From contig NZ_SAWY01000018.1 of the NCBI RefSeq assembly GCF_006439335.1, positions 27,174 through 91,173 on the forward strand: a DNA stretch of 64,000 nucleotides, read 5' to 3'. The notes beneath the pieces are model-generated. The model saw nothing but the letters and a program-made list of their open reading frames with translations. It had not been told where the DNA came from and did no database searches. This DNA is from Litorilituus lipolyticus. Lineage in GTDB: Bacteria; Pseudomonadota; Gammaproteobacteria; Enterobacterales; Alteromonadaceae. A program made the translations under genes and the position numbers. Numbering within the stretch: the stretch's first letter is position 1; each line of letters starts with the position of its first letter. This document shows, one piece after another, positions 1 through 8,269 of the stretch.

Positions 1-1
1 C

Positions 2-652
2 TACGAAGGATTTGAAAAGGTATGGCATAAATTTAACCATAAAGATGAAGTAGAAAAAGACCATCAAAAGCTCGTCGCAGCGCTACAAGACTCCGAAGTA
101 GATATTCAAGAATTTGAAAAAGATAAAATAAAAGGAGCCATAAGAACAGATTTTATTTTATCCGCTGAAATCATCATTATTGCTCTAGGGACTATTGCGG
201 ATAAGTCCATAGGTATGCAAATCATCGTCTTAAGTTTTATTGCATTAGCCATGACTGTGGGGGTTTATGGATTAGTGGCAGGCATAGTTAAAATTGACGA
301 TGGTGGCTTACTGCTTTTGAAGGCTAAAGGAAATAACCTCTGGTCTAAATTTCAACGACTATTAGGTCAAGCAATGCTAAGTTTTGCACCTAAGTTAATG
401 AAGTTTTTAGCCGTGGCTGGGACTATTGCGATGTGGTTAATAGGTGGTTCTTTAATCAGCCATGGTGTTCATGCGATAACCCCATACATTGGCCTATTGA
501 GTGATTATGCCGCTCATGTTCCATTAGTTGGCGCAGTGCTTAAGCCTATAACACCTATTATTATAGATTTGATCATAGGTTTTACTTTAGGTGCTATTAT
601 CGTTTTTACTCAGATAATGCTTAACGCGATAATTAACAAAAAAACAAATTAG
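2..652 (+). CDS. DUF808 (YedI-like) membrane protein, 5' truncated by the window edge
   Basis: The reading frame is open from base 2, so the start lies outside the window; 216 codons are present. It reads through a conserved stretch (FEKDKIKGAIRTDFILSAEI), then hydrophobic segments rich in Gly and Ile, closely resembling the C-terminal two thirds of E. coli YedI (DUF808). The family is an inner-membrane protein with several transmembrane helices and no established function. An in-frame ATG at 215 exists, but the family homology starts well before it, so it is internal. It converges on the quinone oxidoreductase gene with about 16 bp between them. Family call is firm; function is unknown. Confidence 0.85.
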   Translation, partial: YEGFEKVWHKFNHKDEVEKDHQKLVAALQDSEVDIQEFEKDKIKGAIRTDFILSAEIIIIALGTIADKSIGMQIIVLSFIALAMTVGVYGLVAGIVKIDDGGLLLLKAKGNNLWSKFQRLLGQAMLSFAPKLMKFLAVAGTIAMWLIGGSLISHGVHAITPYIGLLSDYAAHVPLVGAVLKPITPIIIDLIIGFTLGAIIVFTQIMLNAIINKKTN

Positions 653-668
653 TCAAGGTAATATAGAG

Positions 669-1676
669 TTAATCAACGGTTAAGATTACTTTACCCATAG
701 TTAGATTGTTTTTAAGTTTATCATGAGCCTGTTCCACTTCTTGCCAAGAAAGACAAGAGTCAATAATGGGCTTAATTTGCTTTTTAGATAACATTGTCAT
801 GAAATCTTTCTTAAAAGCATTTATCAGCTCTGTTTTATAGTCGTCTGAGCGATTTCTTAAGGTAGAAGACTTTATAGTTATTCTTTTACTTAGCAACTTG
901 GCAAAATCAACGGGATCACTATAACGACCTCCTAGCATAGCTAACATAACGATACAGCCATCAAGTGCACATACATTGATATTCTTTTGTAAATAATTAC
1001 CACCAACCATATCAATAATAACGTCATAACCACTATTAACATGCGCTTTACTGTAACTAACAAAATCTTCACTGTTGTAGTTGATGGCATGATCAGCACC
1101 AAGATTTAGACAAGCGTCTACTTTCTTTTGAGTACCTACTGTAACAGTAACAAAGCAGCCAATTGCTTTAGCTAATTGAATGGCGGCTGTGCCAACACCA
1201 CTTGCTCCTGCATGAATCAATACATTACATTGTTGTTGATTTTGTTTTTTATGGTGAATAACAGAGTTTAAGTTCGCCAGTGTGAATAAGCTTTGGTAAG
1301 CAGTTAAAAAAACTTCAGCTAATGCAGCCCCTTCTATAGCAGAAAAGCCATTAGGTAAAAGCATAATATGCTCTGCTTTAACTTTGACATACTCTGCATA
1401 ACCACCACCAGGCACCAAACAAAATACTGTAGAATTTGCAGGGAAATTAGATTGTTCGACTAGGCTTCCGCAAGCAACAATTGTTCCGCAGACTTCAAGG
1501 CCCAATATGGTGGATTCACCTTTTGGCGCTGAATATTTACCATGTCTTTGTAACAAGTCGGCACGATTAACGCCAATGGTTTCTACTTTTATTAGGCATT
1601 CGTCTGGCGCTATAGTTGGTTTAACAGTGGTTTTTATGCTGAGTGAAAAGTCTGATTCTACAGCAATATACTTCAT
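669..1676 (-). CDS. NAD(P)H quinone oxidoreductase, PIG3-type medium-chain dehydrogenase/reductase
   Basis: 335 residues, full length for the zinc-independent quinone oxidoreductase branch of the MDR superfamily. The N-terminal GroES-like domain contains the VNRADLLQRHGKY segment typical of PIG3/QOR proteins. A Rossmann nucleotide-binding loop (HAGASGVG, about residues 155-162) follows, and zinc-binding cysteines are absent. Members reduce quinones with NADPH in the cytoplasm; the substrate here cannot be told. The ATG at 1676 has GAGAAC about 7 nt upstream as a plausible ribosome binding site. It appears to be a single-gene unit between a convergent DUF808 gene and a co-directional binding protein gene. 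Confidence 0.85.
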   Translation of the reverse strand: MKYIAVESDFSLSIKTTVKPTIAPDECLIKVETIGVNRADLLQRHGKYSAPKGESTILGLEVCGTIVACGSLVEQSNFPANSTVFCLVPGGGYAEYVKVKAEHIMLLPNGFSAIEGAALAEVFLTAYQSLFTLANLNSVIHHKKQNQQQCNVLIHAGASGVGTAAIQLAKAIGCFVTVTVGTQKKVDACLNLGADHAINYNSEDFVSYSKAHVNSGYDVIIDMVGGNYLQKNINVCALDGCIVMLAMLGGRYSDPVDFAKLLSKRITIKSSTLRNRSDDYKTELINAFKKDFMTMLSKKQIKPIIDSCLSWQEVEQAHDKLKNNLTMGKVILTVD

Positions 1677-1705
1677 TGGATTGTTCTCATGGCAGTGATC
1701 GTTTT

Positions 1706-2530
1706 TTAAAAGATACCATCATCGAATATTCGCCATTTCACTTTTATCTCAGCTAATTCGCCGCTTTCTTCTAATTGCTTAAAAGCTGCTTGAAAGCGTT
1801 TAACTAAGTCAATGTCAGACGTTTTACTAAAGGCAATATCTAGAGAATTGTCAAGTTCTGGTGCACTTGCAATAGGCATTAATAAACTTTCTTGGAAGCC
1901 TAAATCAATCGCTTGGCTTTTAATAATTAAGCTATTACCTAATATCATATTTACCCGATGATTATATAACATTTGGATTGGCTGATTATTATTGACAACA
2001 CGATAAACGTTATTAAAACCATGCTCTGTTAAGTATTGTTCAGAATTATGTTCATTGGTCGCAGCAACAGATATGTTCTTTAAAAGTGGTAATTCACTAA
2101 TAGGTTGAGAAAAATTAGTTTTTAGTCCCCAAAAATGAAACTGCTCGTACCGCAAAGAACCAACCCAATGAAATAATTCATGCCTTTTTTTAGTATGAGA
2201 AATCGAATAAATTAAAATATTCTTTTCATTTAGTGCCCTATCATATGCTCGAGCCCAAGGAATAACCTTAATGTCAGCTTCATCTTGAGTGATCTCAAAT
2301 AAACGATGTATTACCTCTGTTGCATACCCACCGAGAGATCCATCATCATTTTGTTGTTGAAAAGGTGGCAAGTACTCAGTTAAAACTTCAACAGTTTGAG
2401 CTTTAATAGTAAAACTCAAACAAGCTAAGCATAAAAGCACTACTCTTAAAGCTATTCCATTACAAAATAGTGCTAATTTGGCTGATAGATTAAATGACAT
2501 AAACATAGCGGTTAACTTTGAAAAATACAT
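1706..2530 (-). CDS. Periplasmic solute-binding protein, SBP_bac_3-like
   Basis: 274 residues with a long hydrophobic N-terminal signal region (about residues 15-42) followed by VEVLTEYLPPFQQ, the usual first beta strand of amino-acid-type periplasmic binding proteins. Further on are GGYATEVIHRL and, near the end, FQAAFKQLEESGELAEIKVKW, the standard final helix motif of this family. No permease or ATPase genes are adjacent, so it may be an orphan binding protein, as is common in Alteromonadales. The start is uncertain: the ATG at 2530 lacks a clear Shine-Dalgarno sequence and in-frame ATGs lie shortly downstream. Ligand unknown. Confidence 0.75.
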   Translation of the reverse strand: MYFSKLTAMFMSFNLSAKLALFCNGIALRVVLLCLACLSFTIKAQTVEVLTEYLPPFQQQNDDGSLGGYATEVIHRLFEITQDEADIKVIPWARAYDRALNEKNILIYSISHTKKRHELFHWVGSLRYEQFHFWGLKTNFSQPISELPLLKNISVAATNEHNSEQYLTEHGFNNVYRVVNNNQPIQMLYNHRVNMILGNSLIIKSQAIDLGFQESLLMPIASAPELDNSLDIAFSKTSDIDLVKRFQAAFKQLEESGELAEIKVKWRIFDDGIF

Positions 2531-2643
2531 GCTACAACATAAAACAGAATTTTAAAGTAACAATATATTAACATAGACAAGATTATGCAATCATTAACAC
2601 GCTATTTTTTGTACGTAAGTGTAAAAAGACTGTAGTGTATTAT

Positions 2644-3324
2644 TTACTTAGTTTTCGTGTTGTCATTTTCTACGGAAATCGTCGCCTTTATTATCTTAAT
2701 TTCCTCAGTAGTTCTGCCACCTCTACTACCCAGTTTTTCAATAGCCTTCAACGTGGTTTCTAATCCTTGAGTGACTTCACCAAAAACAGTGTGTTTACCA
2801 TCTAAAAACACTGTTGGCTGAAAAGTAATAAAAAACTGACTACCATCGGTGTTAGGGCCAGCATTAGCCATACTTAGCATGCCTGCTTTGGTATGACGCG
2901 CATCACCGTCAAATTCACCAGCATATTTATAGCCGGGATTACCACGACCATTACCTAGAGGATCACCACCTTGAGCCATAAAGCCTGGTATAACACGGTG
3001 AAAAGTTAAATCATCGTAGAAACCAAGCTTCGTTAAATACATGGTACTAGAAACATGCATTGGGGCATCTTTATGTAGTAGTTTAATTTTAATCGCACCG
3101 GCTGTTGTTTCTAAATTCCAAAAGTATGCTTTTCCTTGAGTGAAAGGTAATAGTTCAGGTTTGACTAATTTAGTCTTCCATCTAGTATCTGTTTTATCAA
3201 TATTTTGTGATGCTATAAATTGTTGTACTCGTTTAATAGCGAGGTCGGGACCACAACATGCAGCCAGCATAAATATTAAGCAAAAGGGTAATAAAACCCG
3301 GCGCTTTTTAACTATATGATTCAT
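2644..3324 (-). CDS. Cyclophilin-type peptidyl-prolyl cis-trans isomerase, lipoprotein
   Basis: 226 residues. A lipoprotein signal ends in the lipobox LAAC (Cys about 23), so the enzyme should be membrane-anchored in the envelope. The cyclophilin core starts near residue 65 and includes FHRVIPGFMAQGGDP (about 108-122, with the catalytic Arg), the MSMANAGPNTDGSQFFIT segment and FLDGKHTVFGEV. These are the active-site blocks of the family, which catalyses proline isomerisation during folding. The ATG at 3324 is preceded by AAGGA at good spacing. A roughly 45-residue linker between the lipid anchor and the core is variable. Family assignment is secure. Confidence 0.9.
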   Translation of the reverse strand: MNHIVKKRRVLLPFCLIFMLAACCGPDLAIKRVQQFIASQNIDKTDTRWKTKLVKPELLPFTQGKAYFWNLETTAGAIKIKLLHKDAPMHVSSTMYLTKLGFYDDLTFHRVIPGFMAQGGDPLGNGRGNPGYKYAGEFDGDARHTKAGMLSMANAGPNTDGSQFFITFQPTVFLDGKHTVFGEVTQGLETTLKAIEKLGSRGGRTTEEIKIIKATISVENDNTKTK

Positions 3325-3384
3325 ATTTTTCCTTATTATTTTTGTTTCATCATTTCTTTAAAAGGTAGATATTTAAGTCTTATT

Positions 3385-3741
3385 TTAATTCTCAGCTAGC
3401 GCTTGTGATGTAAATGAAATACCTGCCCAGCCCGTTTTCATAAAATTACGAATATTACCATGATCTTTACCCTCAGGGTTCTCTAACACATCTTTGCGAT
3501 AATATTCACCAAAGCACGCTAAAGTTTGTTGTTCAGATAAGTTAAGTAATTTTGCGAAATAAAATATCTTACAAGAGCCTTCATTCATACCCTTTTCATT
3601 TATCAGATCACCATTAGTAAATGCGCTTCCAGCATAGTTATAATGACTTTTTATTACTTCCATAACATCTTTAAACTGAACACTTTCTGGCTGTTGTGAT
3701 AATTTTATAATTAACTGCTGTACTGTACTTTCACTATTCAT
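3385..3741 (-). CDS. HopJ-type small protein
   Basis: 118 residues. The sequence matches the HopJ type III effector family by its overall pattern: an N-terminal helix, FxNG-like AFTNGDLINE, then NEGSCKIFYFAKLLNLSEQQTLACFGEYYR and the conserved end GNIRNFMKTGWAGISF. The family name comes from a Pseudomonas syringae effector, but homologues are common in free-living marine bacteria without a type III system, so a host-directed role here is unlikely. It sits about 20 bp downstream of the DUF2999 gene and is probably in the same transcript. Molecular function unknown. Confidence 0.8.
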   Translation of the reverse strand: MNSESTVQQLIIKLSQQPESVQFKDVMEVIKSHYNYAGSAFTNGDLINEKGMNEGSCKIFYFAKLLNLSEQQTLACFGEYYRKDVLENPEGKDHGNIRNFMKTGWAGISFTSQALAEN

Positions 3742-3760
3742 TCTAGTTAAACCTAATTCA

Positions 3761-4021
3761 TTACGATTGCTGATCTTTTAATTTTTCTTTGGCTGCTTCA
3801 ACTTTTGAAAAGTCCAAGCCTAATTCTTCAACAGCTTCTTTGATTAAATGCGGCTGTGTCATAACTAAGCCCATTAACGCTTGTAATTTTTCTGCTGGAA
3901 TACCAAGTTCGCCAATAATAGTCATAGCCATCATTGGGTTTTCAGTTAATGTTTGAAACAATTGTGTGACTTTTTCGTCAGACACATTGTGCTCTTTTAA
4001 TAATTGGATAATTGGGTTCAT
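3761..4021 (-). CDS. DUF2999 family small helical protein
   Basis: 86 residues, all predicted helical, with the patterns NPIIQLLKEHNVSDEKV, LGIPAEKLQALMGLVM and KEAVEELGLDFSKVEAAK. These match the DUF2999 family of Vibrio, Shewanella and Colwellia relatives as I remember it. No catalytic motif, signal peptide or membrane segment is visible. The start at 4021 has a weak AGAG upstream. It probably forms a two-gene unit with the HopJ-type gene downstream. The family has no known function. Confidence 0.8.
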   Translation of the reverse strand: MNPIIQLLKEHNVSDEKVTQLFQTLTENPMMAMTIIGELGIPAEKLQALMGLVMTQPHLIKEAVEELGLDFSKVEAAKEKLKDQQS

Positions 4022-4109
4022 TAATAATACTCTCTGTAAAATGATAAAAGTGCCGCAAACTTAGCACTCTCTTAATAAAATATAAATCCGGATATCTAAA
4101 TAGGTTTAA

Positions 4110-5156
4110 TTATTCAGAGTTATTAGGATTTTTCTCTTTTAATCTTTTTCGATAATTCGACTTAGCTAGTTTTTGTAAATCAGCAACTTCATCACTTTCA
4201 TCTACAATCTCACGGCCCAAAAAAGTTTCAATTGCATCTTCTAAAGTCACAACGCCAGCGGTTTGACCAAAATGATCTTCAACAACAAAAATATGCTCAT
4301 TACGTTTAATAAACAAATCTAATAGATTTAGTACGGGTAAGCTCTCTGAAACCCGACCAATTGGCGATAAAATAGTACTTATATCTTCACTGCCCTTTCC
4401 TTCTCTATCTTGTTGATACAGCTTCCCCTTAATTACAACTCCAACTATGTTATCAATAGATTCATCATAAATAGGAATTCGGGTAAAAGTTGATGTTTTT
4501 TCATTGGTAATAGCATCACTGATACTGACATGTTTCTCAAGTGCGTGCACTACACTACGCGGCGTTAATATTTCTTCAGTTTTTGTATCACGCATTTGAA
4601 GAATATTGTCTAAAAGCAAACTTTCATGGTTGTCCAAACTACCAGACTTTTTACTCATGGCTGCAAGCGTTTTCAACTCTTCCCGACTATTAATTGGCTG
4701 ACCTTTTTTACTAAATAACTGAGTGACTAGGGAAGAAAGCCATACCAACGGGTAAACTAATTTGATTAATAATGAAATAACATAAGAAGACGGAATAGCC
4801 AGCGCTCGCCAAAAAGTAGCCCCTAATGTTTTAGGTATGATTTCAGAAAGATACAAAATGGCTAATGTTAATAAAAAAGCAATTAAAGTTTCTTTTTGTT
4901 CACCAAAAACCTTAATAGCTTGCGCACCTACGCCTGCAGCACCCATAGTGTGTGCAAAGGTATTTAAAATGAGAATACTTGAAATAGACTGATCTAAATT
5001 ATCTTTGACCTTCGAAAGTACTTTTGCCCCCCGAGCTTTTGCTGCTGTTTTTTGCGCCACAAATGTGGGTGTAACAGATAATAAAACCGCCTCAAGAATC
5101 GAGCATAAAAAAGAAACGCCGATGGCAACGACCAGATAAATTATAAGCAGAGTCAT
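4110..5156 (-). CDS. DUF21/CNNM membrane protein with CBS pair (CorB/CorC-like ion transport family)
   Basis: 348 residues. The N-terminal half has about four hydrophobic segments (first at residues 1-25, last near 130-150), matching the DUF21/CNNM transmembrane domain. A CBS domain pair follows at about 190-320 (RDTKTEEILTPRSVV, TRIPIYDESIDNIVGVV, FVVEDHFGQTAGVVTLED). The C-terminal CorC_HlyC domain of longer relatives is absent; the protein ends soon after REIVDESDE. Related proteins are linked to Mg2+/Co2+ efflux, with the CBS pair sensing Mg-ATP. It marks the last housekeeping gene before the accessory island. Start lacks a strong ribosome binding site. Confidence 0.85.
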   Translation of the reverse strand: MTLLIIYLVVAIGVSFLCSILEAVLLSVTPTFVAQKTAAKARGAKVLSKVKDNLDQSISSILILNTFAHTMGAAGVGAQAIKVFGEQKETLIAFLLTLAILYLSEIIPKTLGATFWRALAIPSSYVISLLIKLVYPLVWLSSLVTQLFSKKGQPINSREELKTLAAMSKKSGSLDNHESLLLDNILQMRDTKTEEILTPRSVVHALEKHVSISDAITNEKTSTFTRIPIYDESIDNIVGVVIKGKLYQQDREGKGSEDISTILSPIGRVSESLPVLNLLDLFIKRNEHIFVVEDHFGQTAGVVTLEDAIETFLGREIVDESDEVADLQKLAKSNYRKRLKEKNPNNSE

Positions 5157-5273
5157 AGGGTTATTTGATTAACCATCAATTAAGAAATATAAAAAGTGAG
5201 TACTATGATATCAATTGTGACACAGTATTTGATAGTTATATTTGATAGTTAATAAAATTTTACGAGTTAAACG

Positions 5274-6395
5274 CTAAGATTGTCCTCTCAGTCTAGTAGC
5301 GCTTTTAATGTCACTTTCTATCTGTTTAATTTGATTTATAAAGTGTTCTGCTACCAATTCATGATCATAATAATCATCACCCGTAATACTTATTGTCTGC
5401 TTAGTACGCTTGCCTATAGGTAAGTATTTATTTAACAAATTACATTCAATAGATCTAATCCCTAAATCGTAAGGTATATAAAACCCTAACCAATAACTTC
5501 CTTCATATTTGTCTATACAAAATCGAACACAACTACTCGTTTTTATATTTTGTAATTCGAAAGCTTTCGAGACATCAAACCAAACCAACCTATTTTTATC
5601 GTCTAAGTGAACATCTATTCCATGTTCCTTTATATAGTTCACTATTTTAGGTAGCTCAGAAGGTCGATATTTCAACAGAGTGTCTAGAGCTTTTCTATTA
5701 CTAGTATCATCCCATATAGATTCACAGATTTCTTTTAGCTCTTGATTTGGCACAATATTTTCCTTAACTAATAACTCTAAATAACTTTCTATTAATAACG
5801 TTGTTTTACTGCAACTAGCGGTTAAGTTACTCAATACATTATAAATGCTTTGATACGATCCAAGCATCCAGTGCTCATTTCCCCCCTTGGCTGGCTCTAA
5901 AGATGGAGTCAAAAAAATAAAAAAATGTTGAAATGATGAAAAGTGTGCTTTTACAAAATCCTCATACTTTTTAAGTTGTCCGCCGTCACTTCCATCCGTG
6001 CGTTCACCTGCCCAAATTTTATTTTCTATAACCGTCACAACTTGATTAGCTCTATCAACAATTAATATGTCAATATCGCCTAATGATTCTCGGTAAACCG
6101 TCATATCTAATGGAGTTCTTCCATTATGCTGGCATATTTTATCAACATAAGTTTGCAAATTTGAGTTTACATGTGCCTGTTCATATATAAAGCCTTGTAA
6201 GATTTGAGCGAGTGCCTGATGGCAGAATTCATGATCCTTACTATCAATTAACCAACCCAATAAGTTGGAATGTTTAACCTCTTGAGATCCTAAACCAATA
6301 ACCTGTAAAAGATTGAATTTTTGATAAGCTTTCTGGTTTAAGCTTGTAATTATTTCTGGAAGATTTTCTCGAAATAGTTCGACTTCATTTTTCAT
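5274..6395 (-). CDS. PD-(D/E)XK nuclease superfamily protein (PDDEXK_4-like)
   Basis: 373 residues. Near the N-terminus is E-V-K-HSNLLGWLID (about 39-51), then GDIDILIVD (about 106-114) and VIENKIWAGE (about 122-131). This is the D...E-x-K layout of a PD-(D/E)XK active site, with D107 or D109, E124 and K126 as likely catalytic residues. It resembles the PDDEXK_4 proteins found next to phage-defence and mobile genes. The C-terminal 200 residues are not recognised. It lies downstream of the 165-residue gene with 44 bp between, is probably cotranscribed with it, and so would fall under the motif A site at 6984-7002. Target (DNA or RNA) unknown. Confidence 0.75.
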   Translation of the reverse strand: MKNEVELFRENLPEIITSLNQKAYQKFNLLQVIGLGSQEVKHSNLLGWLIDSKDHEFCHQALAQILQGFIYEQAHVNSNLQTYVDKICQHNGRTPLDMTVYRESLGDIDILIVDRANQVVTVIENKIWAGERTDGSDGGQLKKYEDFVKAHFSSFQHFFIFLTPSLEPAKGGNEHWMLGSYQSIYNVLSNLTASCSKTTLLIESYLELLVKENIVPNQELKEICESIWDDTSNRKALDTLLKYRPSELPKIVNYIKEHGIDVHLDDKNRLVWFDVSKAFELQNIKTSSCVRFCIDKYEGSYWLGFYIPYDLGIRSIECNLLNKYLPIGKRTKQTISITGDDYYDHELVAEHFINQIKQIESDIKSATRLRGQS

Positions 6396-6439
6396 TATTA
6401 ATGTCCCAAAGTTGAATCAAAAAACTAAAATAAATCATA

Positions 6440-6937
6440 CTACTTTATATATAGATACAGTTCATAGTCGTTCAAATATTCTCTGATAAACTCTTCTGTA
6501 AATTCTCTATCTCTTGGAGTTACTATCACTTTACAACCTTTTGGTGCGATGACTTTTTTGCTTTTCTTTTCAGTACGCTGTATATCAACGTAGGTATGTA
6601 GATATGATTCAACTTCTTCTGAGTTGCTTAGGAGCTTAAAGTCTTCATCAAGGCTAATAATGTGATCGTATGCCGAGTTAATTTCTGTGATTGTTGTCAG
6701 TTTGAGCGGCTCAGGTGTGAAGTTTCTGCCTTCAAAACCTACCAATACAATACGCTTAGCTTGCCATAAACCATGATTGCCAAGTGCAGTAACCTTTATC
6801 CCATCACTATCACGATTGTTTCTTCTAAAAGACTCAATGCGATGTATTTCAAGTAAGCCCTTAACAAACTGAGGAAGCAATGCAATGTTATAAGTATGTT
6901 TTAGGCCAAAGTTTTCAAAAATATCTTTTAATATCAT
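6440..6937 (-). CDS. Unrecognised 165-residue protein, upstream partner of the PD-(D/E)XK gene
   Basis: I do not recognise this family. With the start at 6937 (MILKDIF) it has 165 residues: a helical N-terminus, a basic central part (RRNNRDSDGIKVTALGNHG), a mixed middle, then a lysine-rich patch KKSKKVIAPKG and an acidic tyrosine-rich end. There is no signal peptide or membrane segment. A longer frame from an ATG at 6991 is possible, but that codon lies inside the motif A operator and has no ribosome binding site, so the inner ATG is preferred although its own site is weak. The operator is 46 bp upstream of this start. Confidence 0.6.
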   Translation of the reverse strand: MILKDIFENFGLKHTYNIALLPQFVKGLLEIHRIESFRRNNRDSDGIKVTALGNHGLWQAKRIVLVGFEGRNFTPEPLKLTTITEINSAYDHIISLDEDFKLLSNSEEVESYLHTYVDIQRTEKKSKKVIAPKGCKVIVTPRDREFTEEFIREYLNDYELYLYIK

Positions 6938-6983
6938 GAGTATTTCTTTTTGATTAAACAATAATGAAATACTAATGCTGTTA

Positions 6984-7002
6984 TGCGACATGATAGATCG
7001 CA
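6984..7002. promoter_or_regulatory. Motif A operator copy 1 (putative WYL regulator site)
   Basis: TGCGACATGATAGATCGCA, an imperfect palindrome with TGCGA/TCGCA arms. It differs from the copy before the WYL gene (10042-10060) at only two bases. It is 46 bp upstream of the start at 6937, in the gap after the gene ending at 7018. Seen directly; the binding protein is inferred to be the WYL protein encoded at 9017-9997. Confidence 0.65.
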
Positions 7003-7017
7003 GTGTAAAAGTTAATA

Positions 7018-7869
7018 CTATTGAATCCAGCCGATATGTTTTGCTCTTTCAATAATCAATTCATCTTCCTTAAGAACTTCAGGTATATAGTCAAATGGGC
7101 TGTTATCGTCAAAATCATAAGTCCCCATTAGCTGATAATCTTCACTCATCGCTTCTAAGCACATCTCTCGATCACGAAACTTTGACGGAATGGCACCTAA
7201 ATTAATCATATTAACCCAAGAAAAGCATAATTCTCGTGTTAAATACTCTTCAGGGACTTCATAGAAATTCCAGGGGTAAAAACCAATATACTCACGACAT
7301 AACGCTTCATTAATTAAGATTTCTGGCACATCACTAAGCGCTGATCCTGTTTTCATCGCTTCTAAGCAGAGCTTTTCATCTCTATATTGAGCAGGAACAT
7401 CTTTGAGGTTTGATTTATTCATTTGCATGAGATTTAGAAAATCATCATAAGATTCAGCTTTAAATAAATCAATTTGATAATATATTTTAAGGATTTCATT
7501 GACTGCATCATCGGTTACAATCCGTTGACGAGCATCTAATAATGATGAATTATTAGATCTATCTAGCTCAACCGCCTCAACTATGTCGTTCTCTGGTTGC
7601 TTTTCTTCCTGTAAGGCTTTTAACAGAGTTGTTGCCTTTTCTTTTATGTTGAGTAATAACAACATTCTTTTTTCTTCCATAGCTTTATTACGGTTTTTAA
7701 TAAATTTTTGAACATATTCTAAAATAAAAAAATACGCTCCAATAAATGCCAAAATAAGCAAAGGCTCTTGCCAAAAAACAATACATATTAGTGCGATATA
7801 TAAAATGGTAACTATTACTTTAAGTGTCCACTTTGCATTTGTTGAGAACATAAAAGTCTTCCTTAGCAA
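7018..7869 (-). CDS. Membrane-anchored protein with DUF4116-like tandem repeats
   Basis: 283 residues. Two adjacent hydrophobic segments lie at about residues 14-56, followed by a basic coiled region (KFIKNRNKAMEEKRMLLLLNIKEK). From about residue 150 to the end there are around five imperfect repeats of 25-30 residues with the pattern VP-x-x-(Y/L)-x-x-x-x-LC-x-x-A/Y, for example VPAQYRDEKLCLEAM, VPEEYLTRELCFSWV and IPSKFRDREMCLEAM. This is the style of DUF4116 repeats, which have no defined activity and may mediate protein contacts. A good AAGGA ribosome binding site precedes the ATG at 7869. Motif A copy 2 lies 46 bp upstream. Confidence 0.65.
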   Translation of the reverse strand: MLRKTFMFSTNAKWTLKVIVTILYIALICIVFWQEPLLILAFIGAYFFILEYVQKFIKNRNKAMEEKRMLLLLNIKEKATTLLKALQEEKQPENDIVEAVELDRSNNSSLLDARQRIVTDDAVNEILKIYYQIDLFKAESYDDFLNLMQMNKSNLKDVPAQYRDEKLCLEAMKTGSALSDVPEILINEALCREYIGFYPWNFYEVPEEYLTRELCFSWVNMINLGAIPSKFRDREMCLEAMSEDYQLMGTYDFDDNSPFDYIPEVLKEDELIIERAKHIGWIQ

Positions 7870-7915
7870 TATAAGCTTGATCTATCTGTTCAATGTATAA
7901 ATAGTAACTAAAAGG

Positions 7916-7934
7916 TACGACATAATGAATCGCA
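7916..7934. promoter_or_regulatory. Motif A operator copy 2
   Basis: TACGACATAATGAATCGCA, matching the 10042-10060 copy at 16 of 19 positions. It sits exactly 46 bp upstream of the ATG at 7869, the same distance as copy 1 from its gene, in the short gap between the 86-residue Cys protein gene and the repeat-protein gene. Confidence 0.6.
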
Positions 7935-7940
7935 CCAATT

Positions 7941-8201
7941 TTAATCAAGTAACCAAAACTTATTATATTTTTCAGCTAAATCAATACTGTCAGGGTTATT
8001 GAACACCTTAGCTACTTCACCCCAACTAGATTTTCGGCTTTTATCCCTATCAAAACAATCACAACTATCATCATAAAAAACATTGCCTTGCCTAAACATA
8101 AAATAAAAAGACACATCACATTTAGCACAGCTGTTTACTGGCCATGCTCGGATCTTTTTTATTTCTACTATTTCCATAAAATCGTCTGGTAATTTAGTCA
8201 T
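7941..8201 (-). CDS. Small cysteine-pair protein, unrecognised
   Basis: 86 residues. The centre carries SCAKCDVSFYF and then DDSCDCFDRD, giving C-x2-C and C-x-C pairs about 20 residues apart, which could hold a zinc ion. No family is recognised. The ATG at 8201 follows an AGGGAA ribosome binding site. It is 57 bp downstream of the UDG-like gene and in the same direction, so it is probably the last gene of the transcript beginning with the WYL regulator. Function unknown; a zinc-ribbon-like adaptor is one possibility. Confidence 0.55.
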   Translation of the reverse strand: MTKLPDDFMEIVEIKKIRAWPVNSCAKCDVSFYFMFRQGNVFYDDSCDCFDRDKSRKSSWGEVAKVFNNPDSIDLAEKYNKFWLLD

Positions 8202-8245
8202 GTTTTTCCCTAATGAATTTTCAATATATTCTATTCAGATTTAGG

Positions 8246-8269
8246 TTTATTTATTTATTTATTTATTTA
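8246..8269. repeat. TTTA tetranucleotide repeat, six units
   Basis: Six uninterrupted TTTA units cover the stop codon and 3' end of the UDG-like gene (stop at 8259-8261) and the start of the gap to the next gene. The repeat falls mostly outside coding sequence, but slippage by one unit would shift the last two codons and the stop. Confidence 0.9.

Noticed and set aside
3385..3741. HopJ-type protein as evidence of a type III secretion effector
   Set aside because: No secretion genes are nearby and homologues are common in free-living relatives; the name is historical.
5226..5250. Repeated TTTGATAGTTA before the PD-(D/E)XK gene end
   Set aside because: Two short AT-rich direct copies only, not enough to call an attachment site for the island.
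6938..6991. Longer N-terminus of the 6440-6937 gene, starting at ATG 6991
   Set aside because: The start codon is inside the motif A palindrome and has no ribosome binding site; the inner ATG gives the same 46-bp operator spacing as at the other sites.
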